From contig BFEA01000174.1 of the NCBI GenBank assembly GCA_003427395.1, forward strand, positions 1,487,654 to 1,526,360: DNA of 38,707 nt. Direction: 5' to 3'. Below are positions 9,195 to 18,702 of the stretch, piece after piece. How positions within the stretch are numbered: position 1 is the stretch's first letter; the number at the start of each line of letters is the position of its first letter. Source of the stretch: Chara braunii. Lineage: Eukaryota; Streptophyta; Charophyceae; Charales; Characeae. The notes below the pieces were generated by a model. The model was given only the letters and a program-made list of their open reading frames with translations, had not been told where the DNA came from and ran no database searches. The position numbers were made by a program, and so were the translations under genes.

Positions 9195-9660
9195 AGCGAC
9201 ATCGTAAAGGCGCGGGAGACACGGCGCAGGGAAGAGCGAGAGGGGAATATAGGAGGAGCAGAAAGAAAAGTGAGAGGGAGCAGGGAGAGAGTGCGAGGGA
9301 GCAAATCCGCGAGAATAGGATGGAGCGGGACACTTCGACCAGGAAACCATAAGCGAATGAGCGGGGACGCGCAAAGAAGGAGAAAAAGAAGAGGAGGAGG
9401 AAGACGAAAAAGAAGAAGAAGAAGGAGAAGAAGGAGAAGAAAGAGGAGCGGAGAACTAGTACGGGAGAGGAAAGTGAACGTGAGTGGAAGGAAGTCAACC
9501 GCACAACAGGGGCGGAGAACGAGACCGCGAGGAGAGCAAGGAAGAGTTGCGCAAGGAGCAACGGAGAGACCGCGTGGTGGAAACACCAAGGTGGCGGTAC
9601 GAGAAGAAGAAAAAGAAGAGAAAGAAGGGGAAGGAGGGGAAAAAGAGAGAGAGGGAGTGG
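9195..9660 (+). repeat. Long polypurine (GAA/GAG-rich) tract
   Basis: The plus strand is overwhelmingly A and G for about 460 bp, densest at 9370-9450 (AGAAGAAGAAGAAGGAG). It gives spurious Lys/Arg-rich frames on one strand and Leu/Phe/Ser-rich frames on the other. A CAG/GTGAGT donor-like site lies on the minus strand at about 9670. Confidence 0.8.
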
Positions 9661-9679
9661 ATACTCACCTGGCCGCATC

Positions 9680-10255
9680 CCCTACTTACCATATGCGAGC
9701 GTGGAGGCCTGCGGGGGGGGTGTCGAACGTTGGCGACAGGTGACAAAGGCCACGTGAGAGAGAAAATTTTGCATCGATAGGATGAGCAACGCAACGGATG
9801 GCAAGTAAGACTCTAACCTCGCAGCGACCTGATGATACTTCCAGTGATAGGATGAACAAAATCGGATGTATTTACCGCCATAACATGAAAATATACACCG
9901 CCAGACTCGTTCGTTAGTACGTGTGTGAGTGCATGTGTGTGTGTAGAGAGAGGGAGCTTACCTGTTGCACGCACACTAACCGGATGAACCTTACGAGTTG
10001 CTTGCCAGGGGATGAAAGAACCAAGGTGACCTTCCCAAGGTCGTCGCGACGAGATATATTTTTGTGATTATCGATGATGAACGAGGAATGCCTAGTAAGC
10101 GCGAGTCTTCAACTCACGCTGACTACGTCCCTACCCATTGAACAGACCGCCGTCACTCCTACCGAATTGAATGGTCCGGAGAAGTGTCTGGATTGTGGTG
10201 ATTTCGACGGATAACCGCAAGAAGTGCTGTGAGAAACTCATTTAATCTTAAACAG
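9680..10255. other. Gene-free interval
   Basis: No supported gene. Minus-strand donor-like motifs (ATG/GTAAGT near 9690, CAG/GTAAGC near 9960) occur without a convincing exon frame. Confidence 0.35.
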
Positions 10256-10260
10256 TCGAT

Positions 10261-10310
10261 ATTATTATAATTTTTTTATTATTATTATTAATACGATTAT
10301 TATGATTGTG

Positions 10311-10342
<32 letters not shown>

Positions 10343-10363
10343 CATTATTATTATTATTATAAT
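10261..10363. repeat. (TTA)n microsatellite
   Basis: Interrupted ATT repeat directly abutting the left end of the hAT-like element, which seems to have inserted into it. Confidence 0.9.
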
Positions 10364-11115
10364 CAGGGTTGCCAACGTTCGGGACGGGCCGAACGCCTGA
10401 ACGTACGGGACCCCTTCGGCAGGCGTTTGGCCGTTCGGGCCGAAAGCGGGTCAAAAACAAAAAAAACAAAAAAAAAACAATATTTTCAAACAATTCCAAA
10501 AACAAAATATGTTATGGAAAACAATAAACTAAACAACGTTTGCCTGGGCACTACATCCAAAATCTTTACCAAATTTGAATTAAAAATCAAATACAAAAAT
10601 TAAAAACTATGATAAAAATAAAATAAAAATAGAAAGAGAATTCAAATGAGTGAGTGTGCCAGCACCTTTTCGACACCGCCATCTTTGCCGAATTTCAGTT
10701 ATTCTTTGGCATGGACAAATGCCCTGTACATTTACAAGTATGTAGTTTACATGATCAATAACTCACTAAAAGTTTTTCAAAAAATAATAAATTTGTTTAA
10801 GCCGCAAAATAAAGTGAAAACAAAAAGTTAAAAGTGAAAAAAAACAAAAAAATGAGTGGGCGAGCACGTTTTGACACCCCCATCTTTGACGATTTTAAAT
10901 ATTTTTTTGGCTTAGAAGAATGGCTTCAAAATTTATAGCCGTGTAGGTTACATCATAGAGAAACTCACAAAAAACAAATCAGAAAAAAAAAACTTATTTT
11001 TAGGCCTCGAAATTGTTTTTGGCGGGGGCTGAACCTGGAGGTGTTCGGCCCCCGAACGCCCGAACGTTCGAAGCCAGCCCAGGCTGGCCCCCGAACGTTC
11101 GGTCAGAGAGCCCTG
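10364..11115. mobile_element. hAT-like non-autonomous element (752 bp)
   Basis: The ends are CAGGG and CCCTG, the classic hAT terminus. Flanks ATTATAAT and ACTATAAA match at 6 of 8 positions, consistent with an aged 8-bp target duplication in the TTA tract. Both subterminal regions are packed with palindromic AACGTTCG, CGAACG and GTTCGG words (10378-10445 and 11050-11105). Subterminal repeats of this kind are typical transposase-binding sites. The interior is A-rich and lacks a transposase. Part of it (AAACAAAAAAAACAA near 10460 and GCACTACATCCA near 10548) resembles the smaller element at 31519. Confidence 0.65.
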
Positions 11116-11634
11116 ACTATAAATATTATTATTATTAATTTTTTTTTATCGATTTCATTTTAAATTGAGAATTCAACTAAGCACGAACGGAAAAAAAAAA
11201 AGGAGAAGAAAGTTGTGGGGAAAGGAGGGTAAAAAAGAAGAAGAAGGGGAAGCAGAAGGAGAAGGGAGGAGAAGATGCTTACCTAGCGATGCAGTCGACG
11301 ACATTAACGTTCCGGGCGTGGGTTTTGGGACATTGTACTTGAGTTACTAGAAACTCTCTGCACATGCTCTCGGTGAGTTTCCGATTTTGCGTCATCATCC
11401 ACCCAACTTGTTGGGATATGCCCTCGTGTGGACATGTTCCCCATGGCAAGGACTTTGTATGTTGTGCATCACAAGGGATCGGACTGCATTGCGAAGGGCC
11501 GAAGACAGAACAGGCCGGTCCCTTGTCTCGCGGCTACTTCTTGTCGTTTCCATGGATATGATGAACATAAACGAATGGATCTAACGCTCAAACACATAAA
11601 CCATCCTATGCATGGGTATGTGTGTGTGTGAAAA

Positions 11635-11697
11635 CGAGAGAGAGAAAAAAAAAAAAAAAAAAAAAAAGAGAGAGAGAGAAAGAGAGAGAGAGAGAGG
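11635..11697 (+). repeat. (A)n(GA)n tract
   Basis: A-run then GA dinucleotides. It forms the distal end of the minus-strand copy of the dispersed repeat at 11640-12217, matching the terminal (CT)n of the copy at the window end. Confidence 0.9.
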
Positions 11698-11856
11698 ACG
11701 ATCTGGTGGTCTTCGAGGAAGGAGGCGAGTGTAGGGGAATTAAGGTCTTGAGAGTGGTATGAGAGACATACATGGAGCTTGAGGCGAACGACATTGCCCG
11801 ATATCTGCTTGTACTTCGGGAAGTTGTTGACGTCACCGACAAACATTGTAGATAGG

Positions 11857-12087
11857 CTAGGTAGGATCTTCCATTTGTAGTCTGGGCGCTAAGCGCCAAA
11901 TAGGATGTCGACATTGGTTCTTCTTTGATGATGATGATGAGACTTTACCAGCATTGTCAATTATGAGCTCTTGCTGTCTTCTTATTTGGTGAAACTCGTG
12001 ATGCAATTCTGCAGTTGTTTCGAGGTCACGACTATCTGGTCTTGTGTATATGATGTTGTTTGATTGTTGAAATTCGTTATTGCTCAT
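11857..12087 (-). CDS. Conserved small ORF of dispersed repeat X, copy 1 (76 aa)
   Basis: It starts MSNNEFQQSNNIIYTRPDSR and is clearly homologous, over its full length and without indels, to the plus-strand ORF at 38240-38470. Most differences are conservative or single-residue, and both end at the same TAG. It is hydrophilic, with a serine run from a (TCA)n stretch. No domain is recognised. A second conserved frame continues past the stop (MFVGDVNNFPKY, about 11846-11811), so this may be exon material of a repeat-borne gene. Conservation could also simply reflect recent repeat copies. Confidence 0.4.
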   Translation of the reverse strand: MSNNEFQQSNNIIYTRPDSRDLETTAELHHEFHQIRRQQELIIDNAGKVSSSSSKKNQCRHPIWRLAPRLQMEDPT

Positions 12088-12123
12088 CTTCCTTGCATTA
12101 TCATTGACTGATTGGTATTATCG

Positions 12124-12152
12124 TTAGTAGTAGTAGTAGTAGTAGTAGTAGT
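12124..12152. repeat. (TAG)n microsatellite within repeat X
   Basis: Perfect triplet run. It occupies the position of the (TAA)n tract in the copy near 38100. Confidence 0.9.
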
Positions 12153-12225
12153 GAAAGTCATACTCGCTTTCATTCACACTTTTCACGCATGCAAACATGT
12201 GCGTAGCAAACTGGCGACAAGCGTT

Positions 12226-12339
12226 GTCGCGCGCGGCGGTCCCTCAACCCCGCTAGGAGCGCTGTCGTGCGCGGCGGTCCCTCAACCCCGCTAGGAGCGC
12301 TGTCATGCGCGGCGGTCCCGCACCCTGCTGGGAGCGCTG
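12226..12339 (+). repeat. GC-rich 38-bp tandem repeat, three copies
   Basis: Starts at 12226, 12264 and 12302 (constant 38 bp). Each contains GCGCGGCGGTCC and GGAGCGCTG. Copies 1-2 are nearly identical and copy 3 has diverged. It abuts the end of repeat X. Confidence 0.9.
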
Positions 12340-12560
12340 AACCTCATGGTGGAGAGACGGTTAACGGGGGCCCAAATATTCGTCATTTTCGTTGGCAATT
12401 GCGGTGCGAATTTCATCAAAAAAAATAAAAACAAACGATGTGAAACCATAGTGCAAACATCAAAAAAGAAAACAGACAAAAAAAAATGAAAAAAATAATA
12501 ATAATAAAATACTATGAACGGTCGTGTCACGTAGGATTTATTTCTGAAAAAAAATCGGTC
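12340..12560. other. A-rich interval
   Basis: Interrupted A-runs with a short (TAA)n. No gene seen. Confidence 0.4.
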
Positions 12561-12564
12561 ACCA

Positions 12565-12725
12565 CTCCGACCGTGCGCACGTGCTATACCTCTCACGACA
12601 CCCCATGACAGGTCGGGGAGCCGCGAGGTACAACTTACCTCTACCCGAGGGGCTGTCACCACCCTCAGGTAGGCGTGTCTCTGCTGAGCTACCAACCCAC
12701 ATGCGAAGGTTTTTATATGCCTTTG
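12565..12725 (-). other. tRNA A-box-like sequence, possible SINE fragment
   Basis: On the minus strand TAGCTCAGCAGA (near 12695) matches the pol III A-box TRGCNNAGYNGG at 11 of 12 positions. No B-box (GGTTCGANNCC) and no cloverleaf follow, so it is not a tRNA gene. It could be a decayed SINE or chance. Confidence 0.2.
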
Positions 12726-13365
12726 TAGAGGTAGGTCGGCCGAGGGCGTTGTCTTGATCGCTATAGCATAAAATGGGGCACGCGCGGTAAGACGCCCAGA
12801 ACTGACCCGTTAGATATTTAGGTCGAACTTTTAAAAGGCAGTCTATGTCTGCTACCGCGTAATGTAATATTTTCTTGACAATTATCAATCAAACCATCTT
12901 CCTACCAAAGAGCGTCCTATCTTTCTTAACAGGTTATGACTTAACTGAACATCAGAATCGTATGGAAGTTAAGTTGGACATATGATGAATATGGAAGTAT
13001 TACCACCGGTAACCCTTCCCACTTTCACAAAATGTTGTGTGTCCGAGACTCTTCAACATATCAGGTCCAGTTCAATCCGTAATCATGCACAAAACAGACC
13101 TGCACAAAATAATGCAAAGACAGTTCACATGCCATGCACTAGTGGAGTCAACCACCAACCATTGACCTTGTCCCTCACTTCCCAAACCATGTATGACAGC
13201 CTTATCTTTCCTGAGACGTAAGCCCAGCCCCCTCACATTTCTTCAAAGGACCCTTGAGAGTGACTAGGATTTTAGGCAATGACCACAAGTGGCAGTTTTA
13301 CTAGCCACAGGGTTTGACTTTAGAGGTGGGTATCAAGTCAAAGGGGAAAGTTGAATCGGTAACAA
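12726..13365. other. Gene-free interval
   Basis: No coding region or repeat structure was recognised. Confidence 0.4.
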
Positions 13366-13370
13366 TCGAC

Positions 13371-14670
13371 CTGTTATCGAGAGATAACAGAAATTTGGGT
13401 CATTTCCGTAGAACCTCTTTCTTGAAATACAGTAGATAAACAAGGACCTGCACACACACAGGTCAACAAAGATTCAACACCCCCACTCGCTTTCCCACAT
13501 CTTGATATCCAAGGGTCAAACCCTTATACATGGGTAGTGAGCTCTGGGATCGATATCCCAGGTCTAATCCCTAGTCTTACTCTCACAACCGTACCCTAAG
13601 TCGTCTGTCACTTTCTCCTTTCTCTAAAGGAGTCTCATGCCTGTGTTCTAAGTCGTCTTTAGGGAAACTCATGTTTACCCTACTCTCAGTCCTTCGATTC
13701 TCTCTCTTAAAAATAAGCGCACCGTTTTAGCGCTTGTGTAGACGAGACATAACTCATTCAACGTTGTAGTCTTTCATCCGAAAGCCATGGACAACTATGG
13801 ACTACGCGGTGGTTTTTAAGTTCCTTTCTCCCGCAGTCCTATCTTATTTCCTTGTTCTCTTTCCGGGTACGTGAAGACCTTGCTCCAACACGAGCATTGT
13901 TCTTTCCTTTCTCTTCAATTTGTCCGACACACTCAAGTAGTAGATCGATTCAGACATGAATCTTCTACTACTTGGCCAATACTAAGCAATTCATTAGTCA
14001 AACATACAGGTGAGCAAGTCGCACATAAATATTGATCTCTCTTTTTAACTCCACTTGATCTAGTCAGAGTATCAGGATAGCTCACACATGAGCATCCTTC
14101 CTACAACAAATAGTTGAGGCCCCTACAGAAGCACCCTACTACTTACTTTAGATATCTTTCTTAAAATTTCGGACGTCATCCTCCTCCCAGAAGTTAATAA
14201 CGGTCTACTTGAATAATAGGCGACCCGGACAAGAGCCCCCTACTATTACGTGACAAGGTCCACTTCAAGAGAGCATTAGGATAGTCCTGACAAGGGTATC
14301 CTATTCCCCTTCGGAAGCCGACTGTCCTGAGACCGAGTTAATTTAGACAAATAACGAGTGTTTAGAATTTTTCTACAAGAGTACCCTCTTAGAGAGTTAG
14401 TACAAAATCAAGAAGGTAATAGACATACACCGGCAGAGGCCCCTCTTCTACCTTCCTTGGGTAATGAGTAGTCCGATCGTTAAACAAGTAATAAGACAAC
14501 TCCTACAGAAACCTTCCTATTACCAGTTTGGTGGTCGAACTATCAGAGGGTAAGTAAGATAGGAGAGGGGGAGTAGAAATGTGATTTCCTACTCTTTGCA
14601 GATTGTTAGTCAGCCTTAGATTCAAACGTGTGAATAACACGGATCTCCCTGGAGCCTTCCTTTATTATTC
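13371..14670. repeat. Hairpin array B: two-tier variable stems with GACA/CACA/TACAG loops
   Basis: Examples: 13371-13390 CTGTTATC/GATAACAG; 13445-13464 GACCTG/CAGGTC; 13511-13525 AAGGGT/ACCCTT; 13544-13561 CTGGGAT/ATCCCAG; 13615-13632 CTCCTTT/AAAGGAG; 13934-13974 CAAGTAGTAGA/TCTACTACTTG plus inner GATTCA/TGAATC, loop GACA; 14074-14098 AGGAT,GCTCA/TGAGC,ATCCT, loop CACA; 14277-14303 TAGGATA/TATCCTA plus CCT/AGG, loop GACA; 14488-14523 GTAATA/TATTAC around CCTACAGAAACC; 14632-14670 GAATAA/TTATTC plus CTCC/GGAG. Units recur at about 60-100 bp. The region is homologous in style and partly in sequence to array C, suggesting it is the leader of a second, gene-less retroelement copy. Confidence 0.8.
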
Positions 14671-14690
14671 TCTAAGTGTCAGACCCCTCT

Positions 14691-15430
14691 TCCCGTCACA
14701 ACGACAGTCGATCCGGTAGAAAGTACTTAATCTAGATCTTAAGTTAGCGTCAGGTACCTCTGCCCGTCACGACGACAGTCGATCCGGTGGAGAGTACTTA
14801 GATTAGTTCATAAGTTGTTGTTCGTACCCTCGTCCCATCACGACGACAGTCGATCCGGTAGAGAGTACTTAGATTACTTCATAAGTATTTGTTTGTACCC
14901 TCGTTCTTTCACGACGACAGTCGATCCGGTAGAGATTACTTAATCTAGTTCATACGTAGTTGTTTGTACCCTCGTCCCATCACGACGACAATCGATTCGG
15001 TAGAGAGTACTGATATTAGTTTATAAGTATTTGGTTTCTACCCTCGTCCCATCATGACTACAGTCGTTCCGGTAGAGAGTACTAAGATTAGTTCATGAGT
15101 GTTAGTTTGTACCCTCGTCCCATCACGGCGACAGTCGATCCGATAGAGAGTACTTAGATTAGTTTATAAGTATTTTGTTTGTACCCTCTGGTAGAGGGTA
15201 CTTAGATTAGTTCATAGGTATTTTGTTCGTACCCTCACCGCATCATGACAACAGTCGATCCGGTAGAGAGCACCTAGACTAACTCATAAGTATTTGTTAG
15301 TACCCTCTTTCCGTCACGACGACAGTCGATCCGGTAGAGAGTTCCTAATTAATTTCATAAGTTATTGTCAGACACATTTGCCCTTCACGACGACAATCGT
15401 TCTGGCAGATAGCAAGGTAACTCACAAATG
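14691..15430. repeat. 71-bp satellite, about 10 copies, each a two-tier hairpin
   Basis: Units start near 14691, 14763, 14834, 14905, 14976, 15048, 15119, a truncated one at 15191, then 15238, 15309 and a decayed one at 15379. The shared core is CACGACGACAGTCGATCCGG. Inner stem CGAC/GTCG has loop GACA, and outer arms GTACCCTC/GAGAGTAC pair with one wobble. It follows array B directly and has the same architecture, so it looks like one hairpin unit amplified in tandem. Confidence 0.9.
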
Positions 15431-15905
15431 AGTACCTAAGCGTCAATCCCTAGTCAAGTCAACGCATACATAAGTAGTACGACGGCTCACACAGGAGCCT
15501 CCATCGCCCTCCTTTGTCTTTCAAACCCAAACAATCTAGGTTCCTTCTTGGTTACTTTAGGTTCCGTCCATTTCACCAAGCATAATTCTTACTTCAATTA
15601 TACGTCGTTTCCTCTTTGAATAATCCTTAGTCCTGAAGAAACATAAATGAGACCATATCTTACCTTTGCATTTGATTGTGTGGATCCTTTTAAAGCTAGC
15701 AGAACCCAAATTTATCCTCAGCGGATGTACATCATCAAATACTTATAGTCGAGAAGACAGGTGTTTTAAGGATAAGAACGGGGGAGGATGGAGGAGGTAG
15801 GCTCCATGATAGTGTTTTTCTCCTCTCCAATGCCCCGCATTCCCTTTATCTCTGACCCATAACGCTCATTAATAGCAATAATCAAAATTTAAAAAAATAA
15901 CAAAA
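15431..15905. other. End of array-B element, paralogous to 35640-36130
   Basis: It shares with the 35.6-36.1 kb segment CTAGGTTCCTTCT, AATCCT..AGTCCTGAAGAAA, ACTTATAGT(C/T)GA(G/A)GA, GGAGGATG and CTCCTCTCCA(A/G)TGCCCC. No gene is present. Confidence 0.6.
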
Positions 15906-15930
15906 ATAATAATAATAATAATAATAATAG
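15906..15930. repeat. (TAA)n microsatellite
   Basis: Short perfect run. The next 650 bp (to 16604) hold a pyrimidine-rich stretch but no supported gene. Confidence 0.9.
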
Positions 15931-16604
15931 TGAATGATAATAGATAATAAAATAAATATAAAAGAGGTAGCATCTTGTCACTTTCTTCTTCCACTCTTCT
16001 CCTTTACTTCCCATTTTTCCTTCTTTCTCCCTCTCTTCACCTTCCTCCTCTTAAATCGTTTTACCTCCTCCTCTTCCTGTATCCTTCCCCTTTTTGAACC
16101 CATATGCATCCTCTGTCCTCTGCCATACAGCCCCTGATATAGCGCCCCGCTTGCCATTCTATACGTCTGTTTCCCAGAAACACGTGTGCGTGCTTGCTGT
16201 CCGCCTGCCTGCAAGATCGCGCTGGTGCGTGCTCGCTGATCTTCATGCCGAACCATAGCTTGTCAGCATCCCTCTACCCGGTTGCGACTCACATCACCCA
16301 GTGCATGCGCGCAGATGTAATGTCAACGCTATGCTTTCAGTCCCTTGCGACCACTTTATATCGCGTCGGCCTCACACTGCACGTGCCTAGGAATCACGAC
16401 TCTTCGCTTATGAAACATGACATTTGACCGTGGGTTGTGACTCTTGCTTTGGGATGTAACTGCCCACCAGGTGCCTGTTGGTCTTGTCCCTTAAAACGCC
16501 CGACTGTGGCTTCTCCGAGTCAGACCGATCTCGGTCTTTCTTGGTCTAGGCTTCTTTGATCCTGTAACTCGGATTTGAAGTTTGAATAGCAGACGGACTT
16601 TTAA

Positions 16605-16660
<56 letters not shown>

Positions 16661-16665
16661 TAATA

Positions 16666-16718
<53 letters not shown>

Positions 16719-16750
16719 TAATAATAGTAATAATAATAATAATAACAATA
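16605..16750. repeat. (TAA)n microsatellite with internal duplication
   Basis: Two similar blocks, each ending AAATAATAATAATAGTAATAA. On the minus strand it yields spurious polytyrosine frames. Confidence 0.95.
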
Positions 16751-16754
16751 AAAT

Positions 16755-17060
16755 TTGAACAACTGACGGAATGACAGATTTCATATCGCAAAACTTTTAC
16801 TAAGAACCAAGGAAGGCGGGCTCAGTTTCGAAGGCAGCAAAGCACTGGTATTCCACCCACGGAGAACCAAAAATTCGAGTTTGCACATCAGCGAAACGTC
16901 CGCTTGCTGCCACCAACATAAGTATTCAAACCCTACTTTCGCCCGGACTACTACCTGCAGCTATCGTTAGGCTACGAATTGACGATGCACCCAGTTGACG
17001 TCAGCGGCGGACCCGCAGTACATGCATACGTCGGATATGCAGATCATTGTCACAGATATT
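16755..17060. repeat. Dispersed segment paralogous to 36265-36540
   Basis: Shared words include GAATGACAGAT, CACCAACATA(A/T)GTAT, CCTACGAAT or GCTACGAATTGACGATGCA, and TTGACGTCAGC. In both places it lies between a (TAA)n tract and a (TCTG)n tract, so the order is conserved too. Confidence 0.7.
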
Positions 17061-17264
17061 GAGACGTCACACAAAATCCATACTGGGGATCAGCGATGCA
17101 AAGTTCAGATAGGTGTAGCTTAGAAGACTCAGCAATACCCCAGATTTAAACAGTTTTAGAGGTTCAGTTACTAAGCGCTTATCAATGCGAAATACAACAA
17201 CTCGAGCCTAGCCCCCCCCCGTCAAAGGTAAGCGACTTTCCCTTTCATCTAAGTTAGTCTGCCC

Positions 17265-18010
17265 ACTTGTCAGTCTGTGTGGGCTTGTCTGATTATCTGT
17301 GTCTGTTTGGTTGAATGTCAATGTCTATTTGGTTCTCTGTCTGTGCCTGCCTGTTTTGTCCATGTCTGTCACTCTCTGAATGACTGTATGGATGTACCTG
17401 TCTGTCTAAATCAGTTTGCCTGGTCGTTTGTATATGTCCGTCTTCTGCCGCCCGTGTCCGGTAAATTAGGCTATCTCTTCTGTCTGTCTCTTGTCTGTCT
17501 CTCGTCTGTCTTCCCTCCGTCACTGTCTGTATGCTTGTCTGCCACCGCCAGGCCATCTGTTCGTGCCTGTCGGTTCATTCTGCTTGTCTGCGTTTGTCAG
17601 CCCACTTGATTGACCATGTTTGTCTGCATCTGGTTGTCTGTTCGACTGCTGTACTTGTCTGTATCTGTCTTTTCTTTCTCTATGTCTTGCCTGTCAGTCC
17701 ATCTGTCCGTCTGTGTCTGTCTCTCATTGATGTTACTGTCTGTGCATGTCTTCGACTTTCATATACGCGTCTGTCTGTTCCTATATGTGATTTTGTCTCG
17801 TTTGACAGTTGGCATCTGCATGTATGTGCCTGCCCGCGTCTGTCTACGTCTGTCTTTCCTGTTCGTTGTCTGTGTCTGTTCTGTCTACTGTCTGTCTGTC
17901 TATGTCCATGTGTTTGTGTGTGTGCTTGCTTGTCTGTTTATGTTGTTTGTTTGTCTGTGTCGAACCTGTTTGTTTGCCTGCACCTGTCTATGCTTCCATC
18001 CTTCTTTTTT
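17265..18010 (+). repeat. Long degenerate (TCTG/TGTC)n tract
   Basis: About 750 bp built from CTGTCTGT, TTTGTCTG and GTCTGCC words. It gives long Cys/Leu/Ser/Val frames that are artefacts of the repeat. Related tracts lie at 19325-19400 and 36600-37230, same orientation. Confidence 0.85.
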
Positions 18011-18061
18011 CTCTCTCTCTCCTTCTTTTCTTACACATACATACCCAGACTAGGATCTAGG

Positions 18062-18290
18062 ATGCACACAGTCTCACTTGGTACTTTGTTGACTGGGTAA
18101 AATAAAGTTGGGACTGGGCACCGCTGACTGAACGAAGTCCGGCTCACTACTTACCCACTGGCCTCTGGCCTGCTGTGAATAACTTGAGAAAAACTCGAAA
18201 ACCCACTTCCGACTCTCGCGGAAGTCGGTGGACTTGGCATTTTGGGACTGTAACAGCCACGACCCTGGTTTCCTCATAATTGCTACAGGT
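18062..18290 (-). repeat. Dispersed repeat Y, copy 1 (minus)
   Basis: Its reverse complement matches 37385-37605: CTACAGTCC, GCCAA(G/A)TCCAC, TTCACAGCA(G/A), AGTGGGTAAGTAGTG, TCCC(C/A)AGTC and GACTGTGTGCA in the same order. Weak shared frame AKSTD...A.GQ.VSS..VPSP. The orientation relative to the adjoining (TCTG)n is flipped between the two loci. Confidence 0.65.
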
Positions 18291-18510
18291 ACTGCCTATC
18301 ATACAACTATGACCTCGAATCGAAGGACTTACAGATTGAACCCCTACAGTTACACATACCTACGACAGGCAACAGGCAACTACCAGAACACAGATCATGG
18401 TTCAAATACACAGCGGTCGACTTGTAATCGTACACGGGTGTGCTAAGGTCTCAAGGATCGAGCTCTGGGATCTGCATCTGCTACCGCTGAGGTGAAGAAT
18501 TGCTTTGACA

Positions 18511-18528
18511 ATAGTAATAATAATATTA

Positions 18529-18565
<37 letters not shown>

Positions 18566-18583
18566 TGAATATGAATATGAATA
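18511..18583. repeat. (TAA)n / (GAATAT)n microsatellite
   Basis: TAA run passing into GAATAT hexamers. Confidence 0.9.
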
Positions 18584-18645
18584 AATCATTAGTAATGTCA
18601 ATAATATGATCAATAATCAATTAATCATAACATCTGACTCCGTAA

Positions 18646-18701
<56 letters not shown>
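18646..18701. repeat. (TAA)n microsatellite
   Basis: Perfect run of about 18 units. Confidence 0.95.

Positions 18702-18702
<1 letters not shown>

Larger units (their letters stand above)
11640..12217 (-). repeat. Dispersed repeat X, copy 1 (minus)
   Basis: Inverted relative of 38006-38707. The order on the minus strand is CGCCAGTTTGC, a GCATGC-rich segment, a triplet microsatellite, a 76-codon ORF, a second conserved frame and (CT)n. A third, degraded copy lies at 19640-20060. Not recognised as a named element. Confidence 0.8.

Noticed and set aside
9115-9678. 187-codon Leu/Phe/Ser-rich frame on the minus strand, resembling a membrane protein
   Set aside because: It is the complement of a polypurine tract; hydrophobicity comes from composition only.
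16491-16791. Polytyrosine/polyleucine frames
   Set aside because: They are translations of (TAA)n microsatellites, as also at 37783-38223.
17265-18100. Long Cys/Leu/Ser/Val-rich frames (up to 189 codons)
   Set aside because: They are translations of a degenerate TCTG repeat; all three frames give similar low-complexity products.
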